Positions 8,586 to 17,852 of a stretch of DNA of 64,000 nucleotides are shown here, in pieces. The notes under the pieces were generated by a model. The model saw only the letters and a list, made by a program, of their open reading frames with translations. It was not told the origin of the DNA and did no database searches. Source of the DNA: Egibacteraceae bacterium. GTDB lineage: Bacteria; Actinomycetota; Nitriliruptoria; Euzebyales; Egibacteraceae. Both the position numbers and the translations under genes were made by a program. The stretch lies in assembly GCA_030447925.1 (NCBI GenBank), contig JAUJNX010000004.1, positions 186,001 to 250,000 of the forward strand. The letters run 5' to 3'. The number at the start of each line of letters is the position of its first letter. Positions within the stretch are counted from its first letter, which is position 1.

Positions 8586-9830
8586 GTGCGCGCCGCCACC
8601 GCCGTCACGCTGGGCCTGCTGGGGCTCCTCGCCATCCTGCTCGCCTGTCAGGCGATCGGCGTCCCGCTGGCCGACGGGCTGCTGCTGGTGGGCATCAGCG
8701 GGGGGGTGTCCGCCGCGGTCGGCGTCCTGGGGGCGTGGGCGCTGCGCGTCGCGCGGGCGGCCACGTTCTGGATCCAGGCGTCGCTGGTGGCGCTCACGGC
8801 GGTGACGGCCGTCGCCGCCGGCGCCATCGCCGCAGGCGTCGCGATGTTCCAGTCGGGTCACGACCTGCTCGCGCTCGGGGTGGTGGTGGCGACCGGCGCC
8901 GAGGTCGGGATCATGACCGCCTTCCTGCTCGCCCGGCGGGTGGACGCGGTCGGGCGGTCGCTCGACGCGACGGCCCGGGGGCTCACCGACCCCGCCACCG
9001 TCACCGGTCCGCCGGGGACCGTGCCGATCCGCGAGCTCGCCGCCGTGGAGCGCCAGCTGCGCGAGACCGGTGCGCGCCTGCGCGCCGCCCGCGCCAGCGA
9101 GGCGGCCGCCGACCGCGCCCGCCGGGAGCTGGTGGCCTGGGTCTCCCACGACCTGCGCACGCCGCTGGCCGGCATCCGGGCGATCGCCGAGGCCCTGGAG
9201 GACGGCATCGTCACCGACCCGGCCACGGTGCGCCGCTACCACGCGACCCTGCGCGAGGAGGCCGACCGCCTCGGCGCGCTCGTCGACGACCTGTTCGAGC
9301 TGAGCCGGGTCACCGCCGGGCCGCTCGCGCTGCACAAGGAGCGCGTCAGCCTGGGCGAGCTGGTCGCCGACGCGGCCGTCGGCGTCACGCCCGTCGCGGA
9401 GCGCAAGGGCGTGCGCCTCGACGTCGTCGCCGACGGCGGGTCGCCCGAGCTCCCGGTCGCGGTCCCCGAGCTGATGCGCGTGCTGCGCAACCTGCTCGCC
9501 AACGCGGTGCGCGAGTCCCCGCCCGGCGGCACCGTCACCGTCACCGCTCGCGCCGACGGCCCCCACGGGGTCGTGGAGGTGGCCGACACCTGCGGCGGGA
9601 TCGCGGAGGAGGACCTGCCGCGGGTGTTCGACACCGCCTACCGCGGGTCGGTCGCGCGCACCCCGCGCGCCGACGACGGCGGCGCGGGCCTGGGCCTGGC
9701 CATCGCCCGCGGGCTGGTCGACGCCCACGGAGGCGACATCGCGGTGCGCAACACCGGCCCCGGCTGCGAGTTCCGCGTCCGCCTCCCCCTGGACCCCGTC
9801 GCCGAGGTCCCGGCAACGCCCCCCGCCTGA
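8586..9830 (+). CDS. Membrane sensor histidine kinase, partner of the upstream regulator
   Basis: A 414-residue kinase starting at GTG, three bases after the regulator stop. About four membrane helices fill residues 1-125 with almost no extracellular loop, so it may sense the membrane or a small ligand. A short linker with HAMP-like character precedes the H-box WVSHDLRTPLAGI. The ATP-binding domain has an N-box (NLLANAVRESPPGG), a G1 box VADTCGGI and a G2 box GAGLGLAIARGLVDAHGG. The G1 box reads DTCGG where DxGxG is usual, a mild variation. Gene order and spacing make the pairing with the OmpR-type regulator clear. Confidence 0.93.
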   Translation: MRAATAVTLGLLGLLAILLACQAIGVPLADGLLLVGISGGVSAAVGVLGAWALRVARAATFWIQASLVALTAVTAVAAGAIAAGVAMFQSGHDLLALGVVVATGAEVGIMTAFLLARRVDAVGRSLDATARGLTDPATVTGPPGTVPIRELAAVERQLRETGARLRAARASEAAADRARRELVAWVSHDLRTPLAGIRAIAEALEDGIVTDPATVRRYHATLREEADRLGALVDDLFELSRVTAGPLALHKERVSLGELVADAAVGVTPVAERKGVRLDVVADGGSPELPVAVPELMRVLRNLLANAVRESPPGGTVTVTARADGPHGVVEVADTCGGIAEEDLPRVFDTAYRGSVARTPRADDGGAGLGLAIARGLVDAHGGDIAVRNTGPGCEFRVRLPLDPVAEVPATPPA

Positions 9831-9957
9831 GGTGCGGCGCCGCACGCTGGCCGCGCGGAGGGCAGCGGGACCGGACCGTCCTTGCGGACGAGGCGCCGCC
9901 GCAGGGCCTGGCGTTAGGGTCCGGGACCAGCATCGGACCGGCCGCAGGGAGTGGCGC

Positions 9958-11399
9958 ATGGGCACGACCGACCGCGGGGGCTTGTCCCGACGTGGGCTAC
10001 TGAAGGGCCTGGGCACCGCGGCGCTCGCGGGGACGGCGCTGGGCGCCGGCGGGTTCCCACGTGCGGCGTCCGCGCGCGCTGCCACGCGTCCCAACGTGGT
10101 GCTCGTCACCGCCGACGACCTGGGCCAGCAGCTGGGGTGCTACGGCGACCGCGTGACGCGAACCCCGAACCTGGACGCGTTCGCGCGGGAGGGGGTCCGC
10201 TTCAACCGGGCGTACGTCACCCAGGCGTCATGCAGCCCGTCGCGGTCGAGCATGCTGACCGGCCTGTACCCCCACCAGAACGGGCAGGTGGGGCTCTCCA
10301 ACGCGGGCTTCCGGATGCGCGACGGCATCCGCACCCTCCCGGCGATGCTCGGCGACGCCGGCTACCGCACCGGCATCGTGGGGAAGCTGCACGTCGCCCC
10401 CGAGTCGGCCTTCCCGTGGGACTACTGGGCGCGTGACGCGGCGGGTTCGCAAGACGGGGCGCTGATCCGCGACCGGTGCCGGCAGTTCGTCCGCGGTGGC
10501 TCCGGGCCGTTCTTCCTGATGGCCAACTACTTCGACCCCCACGTCGTCAGCGGCCTGCCGTTCCACCACCAGATCCACGGGCTGCCGGCGCGGCCGCACC
10601 CGCCCGGGTCGGTCGCGCCGTTCGCCTTCCAGGGCATCGACACCCCCGAGGTCCGCGAGCGCACCCGTGGCTACTACAACTCGGTGGAGCGCCTGGACGC
10701 CGGGATCGGGATGCTCATGACCATGCTGGAGTCCGAGGGGGTGCTGGACAACACGCTCATCATCTTCGTCGGGGACCACGGACCGCCGTTCTCCCGGGCC
10801 AAGACCAGCAGCTACGAGGCCGGGATCAAGATCCCGTTCCTGGTGCGCTACCCCGGGCGCCAGTGGACCGGGGCGGTGCGGGGCCACAAGCAGGTGTCGA
10901 CGATCGACATCGTGCCGACGATCCTGGAGGCCACGGGCACTCGGGCGCCCGCGGGCCTGCCGGGCCGATCGCTGGTGCGGCTGCTCAGCGAGTGGCAGAT
11001 CCCGTGGCGCAGCTCGCTGGTCACGGAGTTCACCTCCCACGGGGCCGGCGACTCGGCGACGTTCCCCCGCCGCACGATCCGCGGCGACCAGTACAAGCTC
11101 ATCGTCAACCTGGCCGGCCGTCCCAACCCGCTGCGCAGCATCGACGGCGACATCGCCTACACCCACTCCCGCCGCCCCCAGTTCGTCAACACGCTGCAGG
11201 GCCGCGCCATGACCCGCTTCGGAGACCCTCCCGCCGAGGAGCTCTACGACGTGGTGAACGACCCGCACGAGTTCCACGACCTGGCGCGCGACCCCGCGCA
11301 GGCCGGGGTGCTGTCCCGCCTGCGGGACCTGCTGGCGCAGTGGCAGGAGGAGACCGACGATCCTCTGCGCGACCGCGCCGCCACCGCCCCGACGGGAGC

Positions 11400-11403
<4 letters not shown>
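9958..11403 (+). CDS. Tat-exported type I sulfatase (formylglycine-dependent)
   Basis: A 481-residue arylsulfatase-family enzyme. The N-terminus has a twin-arginine signal (SRRGLLKG) and a hydrophobic stretch ending near AASARA. The metal-binding start is NVVLVTADD, and the catalytic signature is C92-S-P-S-R96 followed by SSMLTGLYPHQ; the cysteine must be oxidised to formylglycine. Further conserved parts are GKLH, NYFDPH and the FVGDHGPPF metal site. A good ribosome-binding site (CAGGGAG) precedes the ATG. Its stop overlaps the start of the activating enzyme, so the two form an operon. Folded export by Tat fits maturation in the cytoplasm before secretion. The sulfated substrate (glycan, sterol or aryl ester) is unknown. 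Confidence 0.93.
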
Positions 11404-12293
<890 letters not shown>

Positions 12294-12299
12294 CGAGGG

Positions 12300-13409
12300 T
12301 CAGACCGCGCCACCCCCGTTCGTCACCGCTTCGTGGTCGGCGGGGCGCGCGGCGGCGGCGGGGCGGCGCAGCGGGGCGGTGGCGAACGCCCGCACGCCGT
12401 CCGCGAAGGGCACGCGGGCGCGGAAGCCGAGGTCGCGCGCGGCGCGGTCGGGCGAGGCCACGACGTGGCGGACGTCGCCCAGGCGGTACGCCCCGGTGAC
12501 CTCCGGCGGGCCCACCCCGGGGAACGCGGCGGCCAGCGCCGCGGCCATGTCGCCCACCGTCCGGGGCGCGCCCGAGGCGACGTTGCACGCGCCGGGCACC
12601 GGCTCGGGGGCCAGCAGCGCCAGGACGTTGGCGTGCGCGACGTCGGTGACGTGCACGAAGTCGCGGAGCTGGCGGCCGTCCTCGAAGACCGCGGGCGCCC
12701 GCCCCGCGGCGCACGCGCTGCGGAAGATGCTCGCGACCCCGGCGTACGGGGTGTCGCGCGGCATCCGCGGGCCGTAGACGTTGTGGTAGCGCAGGGCGGT
12801 CACCGGGGTGCCCGTCACCCGGCTGCAGGCCGCGGCCAGGTGCTCCTGCGCCAGCTTGGTCGCCGCGTACACGCTGCGGGGGTCCAGCGGCGCGTCCTCG
12901 GACACGGGCTCCGGCACGAGGTCGCGGCCGCAGCGGGGGCAGGGGGGCTCGAAGCGACCGGCGTCCAGGTCCGCCGCCGCCCGCGGGCCGGGGCGGACGA
13001 CGCCGTGGTCGGGGCAGCGGTACCGGCCCTCGCCGTACACCACCATGCTGCTGGCCAGCACCAGCCGGGCCGTGGAGCCGCGCTCGGCCATGGCGCGCAG
13101 CAGGGCGGCGGTGCCCGCGTCGTTGGCGTGGACGTAGGCGGTGACGTCAATGACGTCGGCGCCCAGGCCGACCTTGGCGGCCTGGTGGCAGACGCCGTCG
13201 ACCCCGTCCAGCAGCCCCGACCAGGCGTCCGCGTCGGCGAGGTCGGCGACCACCAGGTCGGCGCGGTCGTCGAGGTAGTCCGGCAGCCCGTCGTGGGCCA
13301 CGGGGTCCAGCGCGTCGACCACGCGGACCCGGTGCCCCTCGGCCAGCAGCTCGTCGACCACGTGCGAGCCGATGAACCCCGCCCCGCCCGTGACCAGGTA
13401 GGTCCCCAC
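12300..13409 (-). CDS. NAD-dependent sugar epimerase, dTDP-L-rhamnose 4-epimerase-like
   Basis: A 369-residue extended short-chain dehydrogenase. It has the NAD motif TGGAGFIGSH, the catalytic YAATK (Tyr-x3-Lys) and the conserved LRYHNVYGPRMPRDTPYAGVAS. Between the catalytic Ser/Thr region and YxxxK there is an insert with YRCPDHGVVRPGPR and PPCPRCGRDLVP, four-Cys/His zinc-ribbon-like pairs that are typical of a subgroup annotated as dTDP-L-rhamnose 4-epimerases. The start is a GTG at 13409 directly abutting the TAG of the upstream cupin gene, so it is last in the minus-strand set. It would supply an unusual deoxysugar for wall or secondary-metabolite glycans. Confidence 0.85.
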   Translation of the reverse strand: MGTYLVTGGAGFIGSHVVDELLAEGHRVRVVDALDPVAHDGLPDYLDDRADLVVADLADADAWSGLLDGVDGVCHQAAKVGLGADVIDVTAYVHANDAGTAALLRAMAERGSTARLVLASSMVVYGEGRYRCPDHGVVRPGPRAAADLDAGRFEPPCPRCGRDLVPEPVSEDAPLDPRSVYAATKLAQEHLAAACSRVTGTPVTALRYHNVYGPRMPRDTPYAGVASIFRSACAAGRAPAVFEDGRQLRDFVHVTDVAHANVLALLAPEPVPGACNVASGAPRTVGDMAAALAAAFPGVGPPEVTGAYRLGDVRHVVASPDRAARDLGFRARVPFADGVRAFATAPLRRPAAAARPADHEAVTNGGGAV

Positions 13410-13832
13410 CTACGGCTCCTCCAGTGACGTCGTGGCCTCGGCGCCCTCGGGGACCAGCCGCACGACGTCCAGGCGGGCGGCCTCCAGCACCTCGATGGTG
13501 TGCGGGCGGTCCGCCGGCTCGAAGAAGAACCCCCCGGCGCCCAGCTCGCGCACCGTGCCGTCCTCCTCGATCAGCCGGACCCGGCCGCCGATGACGTGGT
13601 TGAAGGTCGGCCCGCCGTGCACGTGGCGTTCGCGGAAGCCCGCGCGCAGCCGCACGGTCTCGGCCACCACCTCGACCGGGCCCTCCGGGAGGGCCGCGAG
13701 CGTGCCCCCCGCCGCCAGGCGGGGGAGCTGGTCGGCGGGTCCGGGGCGGGGCCACCACACCGCGAGGGCCGCGAGGGCCGCCAGGACGAGGGCCGCCAGG
13801 ACGGCGGCGAGGACCCGCGCGCGGGCCGCCAC
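13410..13832 (-). CDS. Membrane-anchored or exported cupin-domain protein
   Basis: A 140-residue protein with an N-terminal helix (LAAVLAALVLAALAALAVWW) and a single cupin barrel from about residue 50. The first cupin motif RHVHGGPTFNHVIGGRVRL gives HxH, and the second is GAGGFFFEPADRPHTIEV with the third metal-ligand His. It begins with GTG three bases after the upstream membrane protein. Small exported cupins bind a metal and act as sensors, isomerases or dioxygenases; no specific reaction can be assigned. Its place between DoxX/radical SAM genes and an epimerase is the only context. Confidence 0.8.
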   Translation of the reverse strand: MAARARVLAAVLAALVLAALAALAVWWPRPGPADQLPRLAAGGTLAALPEGPVEVVAETVRLRAGFRERHVHGGPTFNHVIGGRVRLIEEDGTVRELGAGGFFFEPADRPHTIEVLEAARLDVVRLVPEGAEATTSLEEP

Positions 13833-13835
13833 GGC

Positions 13836-14243
13836 CTAGGTGTCCGCGGTCGCCGGCGCGGCCGCGTCGGGCGTCTCGGGCGCGACGGCCAGGGCGAGCA
13901 GCCCCGCGCCCAGGCCGAGGAACAGCGCCAGGGTCGAGGCGGTCCCGCCCAGGAGGTTGGGCTCGCGCCCGGACTGCAGCACGACCTGCAGGGCGGCGAG
14001 CAGCCAGCCCGCGGCCGCGACCAGCACCACGACGCGCAGCCGCGCGGCCGCGCCGGCGATGGCCACGAGCCCCAGCACGACGCTGACGAGCGAGCCGAGG
14101 GGGTTGAGGTGGAACAGCTCGCCCACCCTCGCGCCCTCCGCCGCGGTGAAGGGCTGGCCGGCGGAGACGGCGAACCCCGCCGCGCCGCTGAGCACGCCCA
14201 GCACGCCGAGGACCAGTGCCGCGGTCCGGATCCCACCGTTCAT
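13836..14243 (-). CDS. Small four-helix membrane protein (DUF4383-like), function unknown
   Basis: About 135 residues with four predicted membrane helices. The first loop contains FTAAEGARVGELFHLNPLGSLVSVVLG, the pattern of DUF4383 family proteins (short helix, then FHLNxxxxLVH-like segment). I prefer the ATG at 14243, which has GGAG 8 nt before it; an in-frame GTG at 14249 is too close to that site. No catalytic residues are seen. It is 13 bases downstream of DoxX and 3 bases upstream of the cupin, so it is in the same transcription unit. Confidence 0.7.
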   Translation of the reverse strand: MNGGIRTAALVLGVLGVLSGAAGFAVSAGQPFTAAEGARVGELFHLNPLGSLVSVVLGLVAIAGAAARLRVVVLVAAAGWLLAALQVVLQSGREPNLLGGTASTLALFLGLGAGLLALAVAPETPDAAAPATADT

Positions 14244-14256
14244 GAGCACGCTCCGA

Positions 14257-14805
14257 TCAGGAGAGGCGCAGCGCGAGCCGCGCCAGCGGTGCGTCCGACA
14301 GCGACCACCGCGGCCGCAGCACCTGGTCCAGGCCCAGGCGGCGCCCGCCCGCGCCGAGGGTCACCGCGATCAGCCCCGCGGTGAACAGGTAGTAGGCGTA
14401 GGCCCACTCCCCCGGCACGTTGACCACCGAGAAGGCGATCGCCAGCGACTGCACGACGCCCAGGGCCCCCCACAGCCGGGTCAGCAGGCCCAGGATCAGG
14501 AAGCCGCCCAGGGCCGCCTCCAGCAGGAACACCGCCCAGCCGAAGAACGGGAACAGCGGGAGCACGACGGCCTCCACCAGCGCGGTGTAGGGCGGGAAGA
14601 CGGGGTGCTCGATGGCGAAGTTCGCCCACTCCCACAGCCCGCTGCCGTCCGGCTGCCCGAAGGCCGGCGGGATCTTCCACGCGGCCTCGTGGAGGAAGGT
14701 GACCCCCGCGACGATGCGCAGGACGGCGAGGCCGTAGCCCGCGGCGGCGGCCTCGCGGCCCCCTTCCGCGGCCCGTGCGGGTGCGCTGCCGATGGTCGTG
14801 CTCAT
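14257..14805 (-). CDS. DoxX/TQO-small-subunit-like membrane protein
   Basis: A 182-residue protein with four membrane helices. The first helix region is AVLRIVAGVTFLHEAAWKIPPAF, followed by the WEWANFAIEHPVFPPYTALVEAVVLP loop seen in DoxX/DoxD-like proteins; later come LGGFLILGLLTRLWG and NVPGEWAYAYYLFTAGLIAVTLGAGGRRLGLDQVL. DoxX relatives take part in thiosulfate-quinone or thiol-redox chemistry, and in mycobacteria pair with other redox partners. The start ATG has GGGAGG 3-8 nt upstream. Downstream of the radical SAM gene by 60 nt on the same strand. Confidence 0.82.
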   Translation of the reverse strand: MSTTIGSAPARAAEGGREAAAAGYGLAVLRIVAGVTFLHEAAWKIPPAFGQPDGSGLWEWANFAIEHPVFPPYTALVEAVVLPLFPFFGWAVFLLEAALGGFLILGLLTRLWGALGVVQSLAIAFSVVNVPGEWAYAYYLFTAGLIAVTLGAGGRRLGLDQVLRPRWSLSDAPLARLALRLS

Positions 14806-14865
14806 GGTCCCTCCCGTGCGTGGTGCCAGGTGGCGGCGCGCCCGACCGGGCGCGGAACGTCACGC

Positions 14866-15717
14866 TCAGCGGATCCCGAGGGTCGTGTCGTGCCCGGGTG
14901 GCCGGCCCTCGAAGAGGCGGAGCCTGGTGGAGGCCGGCTTGGCGAGCGGGACCACCGTCCGGGTCAGCAGCAGTTCGGTGTCCAGCCGCCCGGCGGTGAC
15001 CGTCGGCGCGAAGGGGCTCCAGAACGCGCCGTCCGCGGTGACGGTCAGCTCGGGCTCCAGGTCGTCACGGGTCGCCGGCACGCCCATGCCGCCGGTCGCG
15101 GCCCGGCCCCGGCGCACGATCGGGCGGATGACGTGGTCGTCGTCGCCGATCCCCACCGAGCGGTGCAGGGCGCACAGCCGCTCCTGCTCGGGCGTCTTCC
15201 CCGGGCCGATCTCCTCCAGCTCCACGGTCGTGGCCAGCCGGACGGTGATGCCCGCCTCCACCAGCCGCGGGAGCGCCGCCAGCACGCGGGCGAAGTTCTC
15301 CGGGCCGCGCATCGCGTCGTTGGCGACGGGGTCCGGCCGGTCCAGCGAGATCTGGATGGCCACCGGCAGGTCGGCCAGCGCGCGCAGCCGCTCCACCAGC
15401 TTCGGGGTGAACAGCGTGCCGTTGGACAGGACCGTGACGGGCAGGAGCGCGGCCAGGTCGACCAGCAGCTCCGGCAGCCAGGTCAGCAGGAACGGTTCCC
15501 CACCGGTGATGCCCAGCTCGCGGAAGCCCAGGTCCGCCGCCTCCTCCGCCAGCCGCAGCGCCGCGGCGGGCTCCAGGAGCCGCGGATCGACCTTCGGCGC
15601 GGACGAGGTCAGGCAGTAGGAGCAGGCCAGGTTGCAGTGGTAGTTGGTGTAGAGCCAGACCCGGCCCGACATCCGGCCCGCGTCGATGGCGGGGCCGATG
15701 CGCTCGGCGACGCTCAT
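14866..15717 (-). CDS. Radical SAM enzyme without a C-terminal Fe-S domain
   Basis: A 283-residue protein with the canonical cluster motif C28-NLA-C32-SY-C35 (CxxxCxxC) and the SAM-binding GITGGEP. A TIM-barrel follows (VLSNGTLF, AIQISLDRPDP, GITVRLATTVE). No second cysteine cluster of the SPASM or twitch type is visible at the C-terminus, which distinguishes it from PqqE/anaerobic-SME types. Its ATG overlaps the TGA of the AhpD-like gene (ATGA), so the two are translationally coupled. The substrate is unknown. A peptide or small-molecule modification linked to redox chemistry is possible given the neighbours, but is inference. Confidence 0.88.
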   Translation of the reverse strand: MSVAERIGPAIDAGRMSGRVWLYTNYHCNLACSYCLTSSAPKVDPRLLEPAAALRLAEEAADLGFRELGITGGEPFLLTWLPELLVDLAALLPVTVLSNGTLFTPKLVERLRALADLPVAIQISLDRPDPVANDAMRGPENFARVLAALPRLVEAGITVRLATTVELEEIGPGKTPEQERLCALHRSVGIGDDDHVIRPIVRRGRAATGGMGVPATRDDLEPELTVTADGAFWSPFAPTVTAGRLDTELLLTRTVVPLAKPASTRLRLFEGRPPGHDTTLGIR

Positions 15718-16268
15718 CGCCAGCCCTCCTCGCCCAGGCGCCGGAGGGTCTCCGGGCTCGTGGGCAGCCCGAGCGACGTGGCGAAGCGATTGAGCAGCAG
15801 CGTGGTGGCGGTGAGCAGGGTCAGCTCGACCAGCGCGGCCTCGCCGACGGAGGCCGACACGGCCGCGGCCACCTCGGGCGGCGGCGTGCCCGGTCCCAGG
15901 GCGACCGCGTCGACCCAGCCGATCAGCGAGCGGTCGGCCGGGTCGGGAAAGGCGCCGGCGACCTCGGCCTCGCCGCGCAGCGCCCGCACCTCGTCCACCG
16001 ACAGGTCGGCGTCGCGCGCCGCCACGGTGTGGGTGTCGACGCAGTAGCGGCAGGCCAGGACGGCGGAGGTCCGCAGGATCACGATCTCCTTGGTGCGCAG
16101 CGACAGCGCGGAGGGTCCCAGGACGACACCGAGGAACGGCAGCGTGACCTCCAGCACCTCCGGCACGTGCGCCAGCGCGGCGACGATGGGACCCGGGTCG
16201 CCGTCGGCGTAGAACTCCTGGGCCGGCAGGGGCGCCTGCTGGGCGTCGAGCAGCGGGACGAGGCTCAT
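15714..16268 (-). CDS. AhpD/carboxymuconolactone decarboxylase-like protein
   Basis: A 184-residue all-helical protein with the AhpD signature: E61 in SLRTKEIVILRTS, then C73-RY-C76-VDT-H80. The CxxCxxxH set with upstream Glu is the peroxidase/disulfide centre of AhpD, so the protein should have thiol-peroxidase or decarboxylase-type redox chemistry. First gene of the minus-strand set; its ATG has a TAGCCT -10 8 nt upstream and no ribosome-binding site, suggesting leaderless transcription. Coupled to the radical SAM gene by a 4-base overlap. Confidence 0.87.
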   Translation of the reverse strand: MSLVPLLDAQQAPLPAQEFYADGDPGPIVAALAHVPEVLEVTLPFLGVVLGPSALSLRTKEIVILRTSAVLACRYCVDTHTVAARDADLSVDEVRALRGEAEVAGAFPDPADRSLIGWVDAVALGPGTPPPEVAAAVSASVGEAALVELTLLTATTLLLNRFATSLGLPTSPETLRRLGEEGWR

Positions 16269-16276
16269 GCCGGGGA

Positions 16277-16282
16277 AGGCTA
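16277..16282 (-). promoter_or_regulatory. Extended -10 TAGCCT, likely leaderless promoter of the AhpD/radical SAM operon
   Basis: On the minus strand TAGCCT is followed by 8 nt and the ATG at 16268. No ribosome-binding site is visible. The divergent gap 16269-16434 also has TACCCT near 16380 on the plus strand, a candidate -10 for the glycosyltransferase. Confidence 0.45.
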
Positions 16283-16434
16283 CGGCCTCGGTCCCGGCCG
16301 CAAAACTACGGTTCCCTTACCGCTCCCGGCCGGGGGACTTACGGGGTGGCGGCCGTGCGTTCCGAGGCGTGCCGATGCACGTACCCTCGCCGACGATCAC
16401 GCTGGTCGGACCGACCCCGGGAGATGCAGGAACC

Positions 16435-17193
16435 ATGCCGACGCGCGCGCAGGCCCGTCACCGGGCGGCTGACCACGGGGCCGCCCTGGGACCGGAGGCG
16501 GCGGGGCGGCTGTGCGTGGTGATGCCGGCGCTCGACGAGGCCGACGCGCTGCCGGTCGCGCTGGCCGGGCTGCCGCCGGGGGTCCGCGTCGTCGTGGTGG
16601 ACAACGGGTCGCGCGACGGGACCGGGCGGGTGGCGGCGGCCCTGGGCGCCGAGGTCGTGACCGAGCCCCGGCGCGGCTTCGGCGCGGCCTGCTGGGCCGG
16701 GGCGGTGGCGGCGGCGGGCGCCGAGGTCCTGGTCTTCCTGGACGCCGACGGGACCCTGGACTGGGACGACCTGCCGGCGGTCGCCGGGCCGGTGCTGCGC
16801 GGGGATGCCGACCTGGTCGTCGGGCGCCGCCTGGCGGCCCTGCGGGAGCCGGGCGCGATGCCCTGGCACATCGGGGTGGCCAACACCGTCCTGGCCGGTG
16901 CGTGCGGCCTGCTGGCGGGCACGCGGGTCCACGACATCGGCCCCTACCGGGCCATCCGCCGCGACACCCTGCTGGCCCTGGGTCTGCGCGACCGGACCTA
17001 CGGCTGGCCGCTGGAGATGATCCTCCGGGCGGGCCGTGCGGGGCTGCGGGTGACCGAGGCGCCGGTCGCCTACCGCGTCCGCGCAGGGACCAGCAAGGTG
17101 ACCGGTCGGCTGTGGCCCACGGTCAAGGCGACGGCGCGGATGACCGCCGTCCTGGTCGCCCATGCCCTGGACCGATCGCCGGCGCAGCGGTGA
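16435..17193 (+). CDS. Family 2 glycosyltransferase (polyprenyl-phosphate type)
   Basis: A 252-residue cytoplasmic GT-A enzyme. It has the opening VVMPALDEADALPVAL, nucleotide-binding VVVVDNGSRDGTGRVAA, the metal-binding VFLDADGTLDWDDL and a conserved late segment LEMILRAGRAGLRVTEAPVAYRVRAGTSK. This pattern matches dolichol-phosphate mannose synthase-like GT2 proteins. The ATG at 16435 was chosen over an upstream ATG at 16375 because TACCCT, a possible -10, lies between them and AGGA precedes 16435. The stop overlaps the next gene (GTGA). Together they form a small operon divergent from the radical SAM set. Confidence 0.85.
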   Translation: MPTRAQARHRAADHGAALGPEAAGRLCVVMPALDEADALPVALAGLPPGVRVVVVDNGSRDGTGRVAAALGAEVVTEPRRGFGAACWAGAVAAAGAEVLVFLDADGTLDWDDLPAVAGPVLRGDADLVVGRRLAALREPGAMPWHIGVANTVLAGACGLLAGTRVHDIGPYRAIRRDTLLALGLRDRTYGWPLEMILRAGRAGLRVTEAPVAYRVRAGTSKVTGRLWPTVKATARMTAVLVAHALDRSPAQR

Positions 17194-17852
17194 GACCCGC
17201 CATCGGGGTGATCGCCAAGGCGCCGGTCGCCACGCAGGTCAAGACGCGCATGTGCCCGCCCCTCACCCCCGACGAGGCCGCGGCGCTGGCCGCGGCCCTG
17301 CTCGCCGACACCGTGGCGACCGCGCGGGACTCGGGCGCCGACGTGTGGGCGGTGACCGCGGGCGCGGCGACCGGGTTCGCCGGCGTCCTGCCCCCGGAGG
17401 TGCCGCGCCTGCCCCAGCGCGGCGACGGGCTGGCCGCGCGGCTCGCCGCCGCCCAGGCCGACCTGTTCGCCCGCGGGTTCGACCGGGTGCTGCTGCTCGG
17501 CGGGGACTGCCCGACCGTGCCGAGCCGGGACCTGCGCGAGGCGCTGGCGCTGCTCGAGGACGCCGACGCGGTCCTGGGTCCCGCCAGGGACGGCGGCTAC
17601 ACCCTGGTCGCCACCGCCCGCCCCCTCCCCGAGCTGTTCACCGGCGTGCCCATGAGCACCAGCAGCACCCTGGCGGCGACCCTCGCCGCGGCGCGCGGAG
17701 CCGGCCTGCGCACCGCCCTCCTGGCCCCCCGCCACGATCTCGACACCGTCGCCGACCTGGTCGCCGCCCTGGCGGCGGGCGAGCTGGTGTCAGCCCCCGC
17801 CACCCTGGCGGCCGTCCGCGGCCACGTCCTGGCGCGACCGGTCGGTGGCTAG
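17190..17852 (+). CDS. DUF2064/TIGR04282-type GT-A glycosyltransferase-like protein
   Basis: A 220-residue protein with the family marks VIAKAPVATQVKTRM at the N-terminus, LLLGGDCPTVP and ADAVLGPARDGGYTLVA. These are the nucleotide-binding parts of the CofC/TIGR04282 family; some members are named arsenosugar glycosyltransferases, others sit next to GT2 genes in actinobacteria with unknown products. The GTG start overlaps the GT2 stop. The TAG stop lies in a CTAG palindrome shared with the stop of the convergent gene at 17849. The arsenosugar name should not be transferred, since no ArsM-type gene is visible. Confidence 0.82.
   Translation: MRPAIGVIAKAPVATQVKTRMCPPLTPDEAAALAAALLADTVATARDSGADVWAVTAGAATGFAGVLPPEVPRLPQRGDGLAARLAAAQADLFARGFDRVLLLGGDCPTVPSRDLREALALLEDADAVLGPARDGGYTLVATARPLPELFTGVPMSTSSTLAATLAAARGAGLRTALLAPRHDLDTVADLVAALAAGELVSAPATLAAVRGHVLARPVGG

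Noticed and set aside
16299..16330. ECF-type promoter GGAAC...on the minus strand upstream of the AhpD operon
   Set aside because: GGGAACC is present but no matching -10 at a proper distance was found; the TAGCCT box next to the start explains expression better.
17190..17852. Arsenosugar pathway based on the TIGR04282-type protein
   Set aside because: The name comes from other members; no ArsM or ArsS-type gene is present and the nearby radical SAM lacks ArsS features I could recognise.
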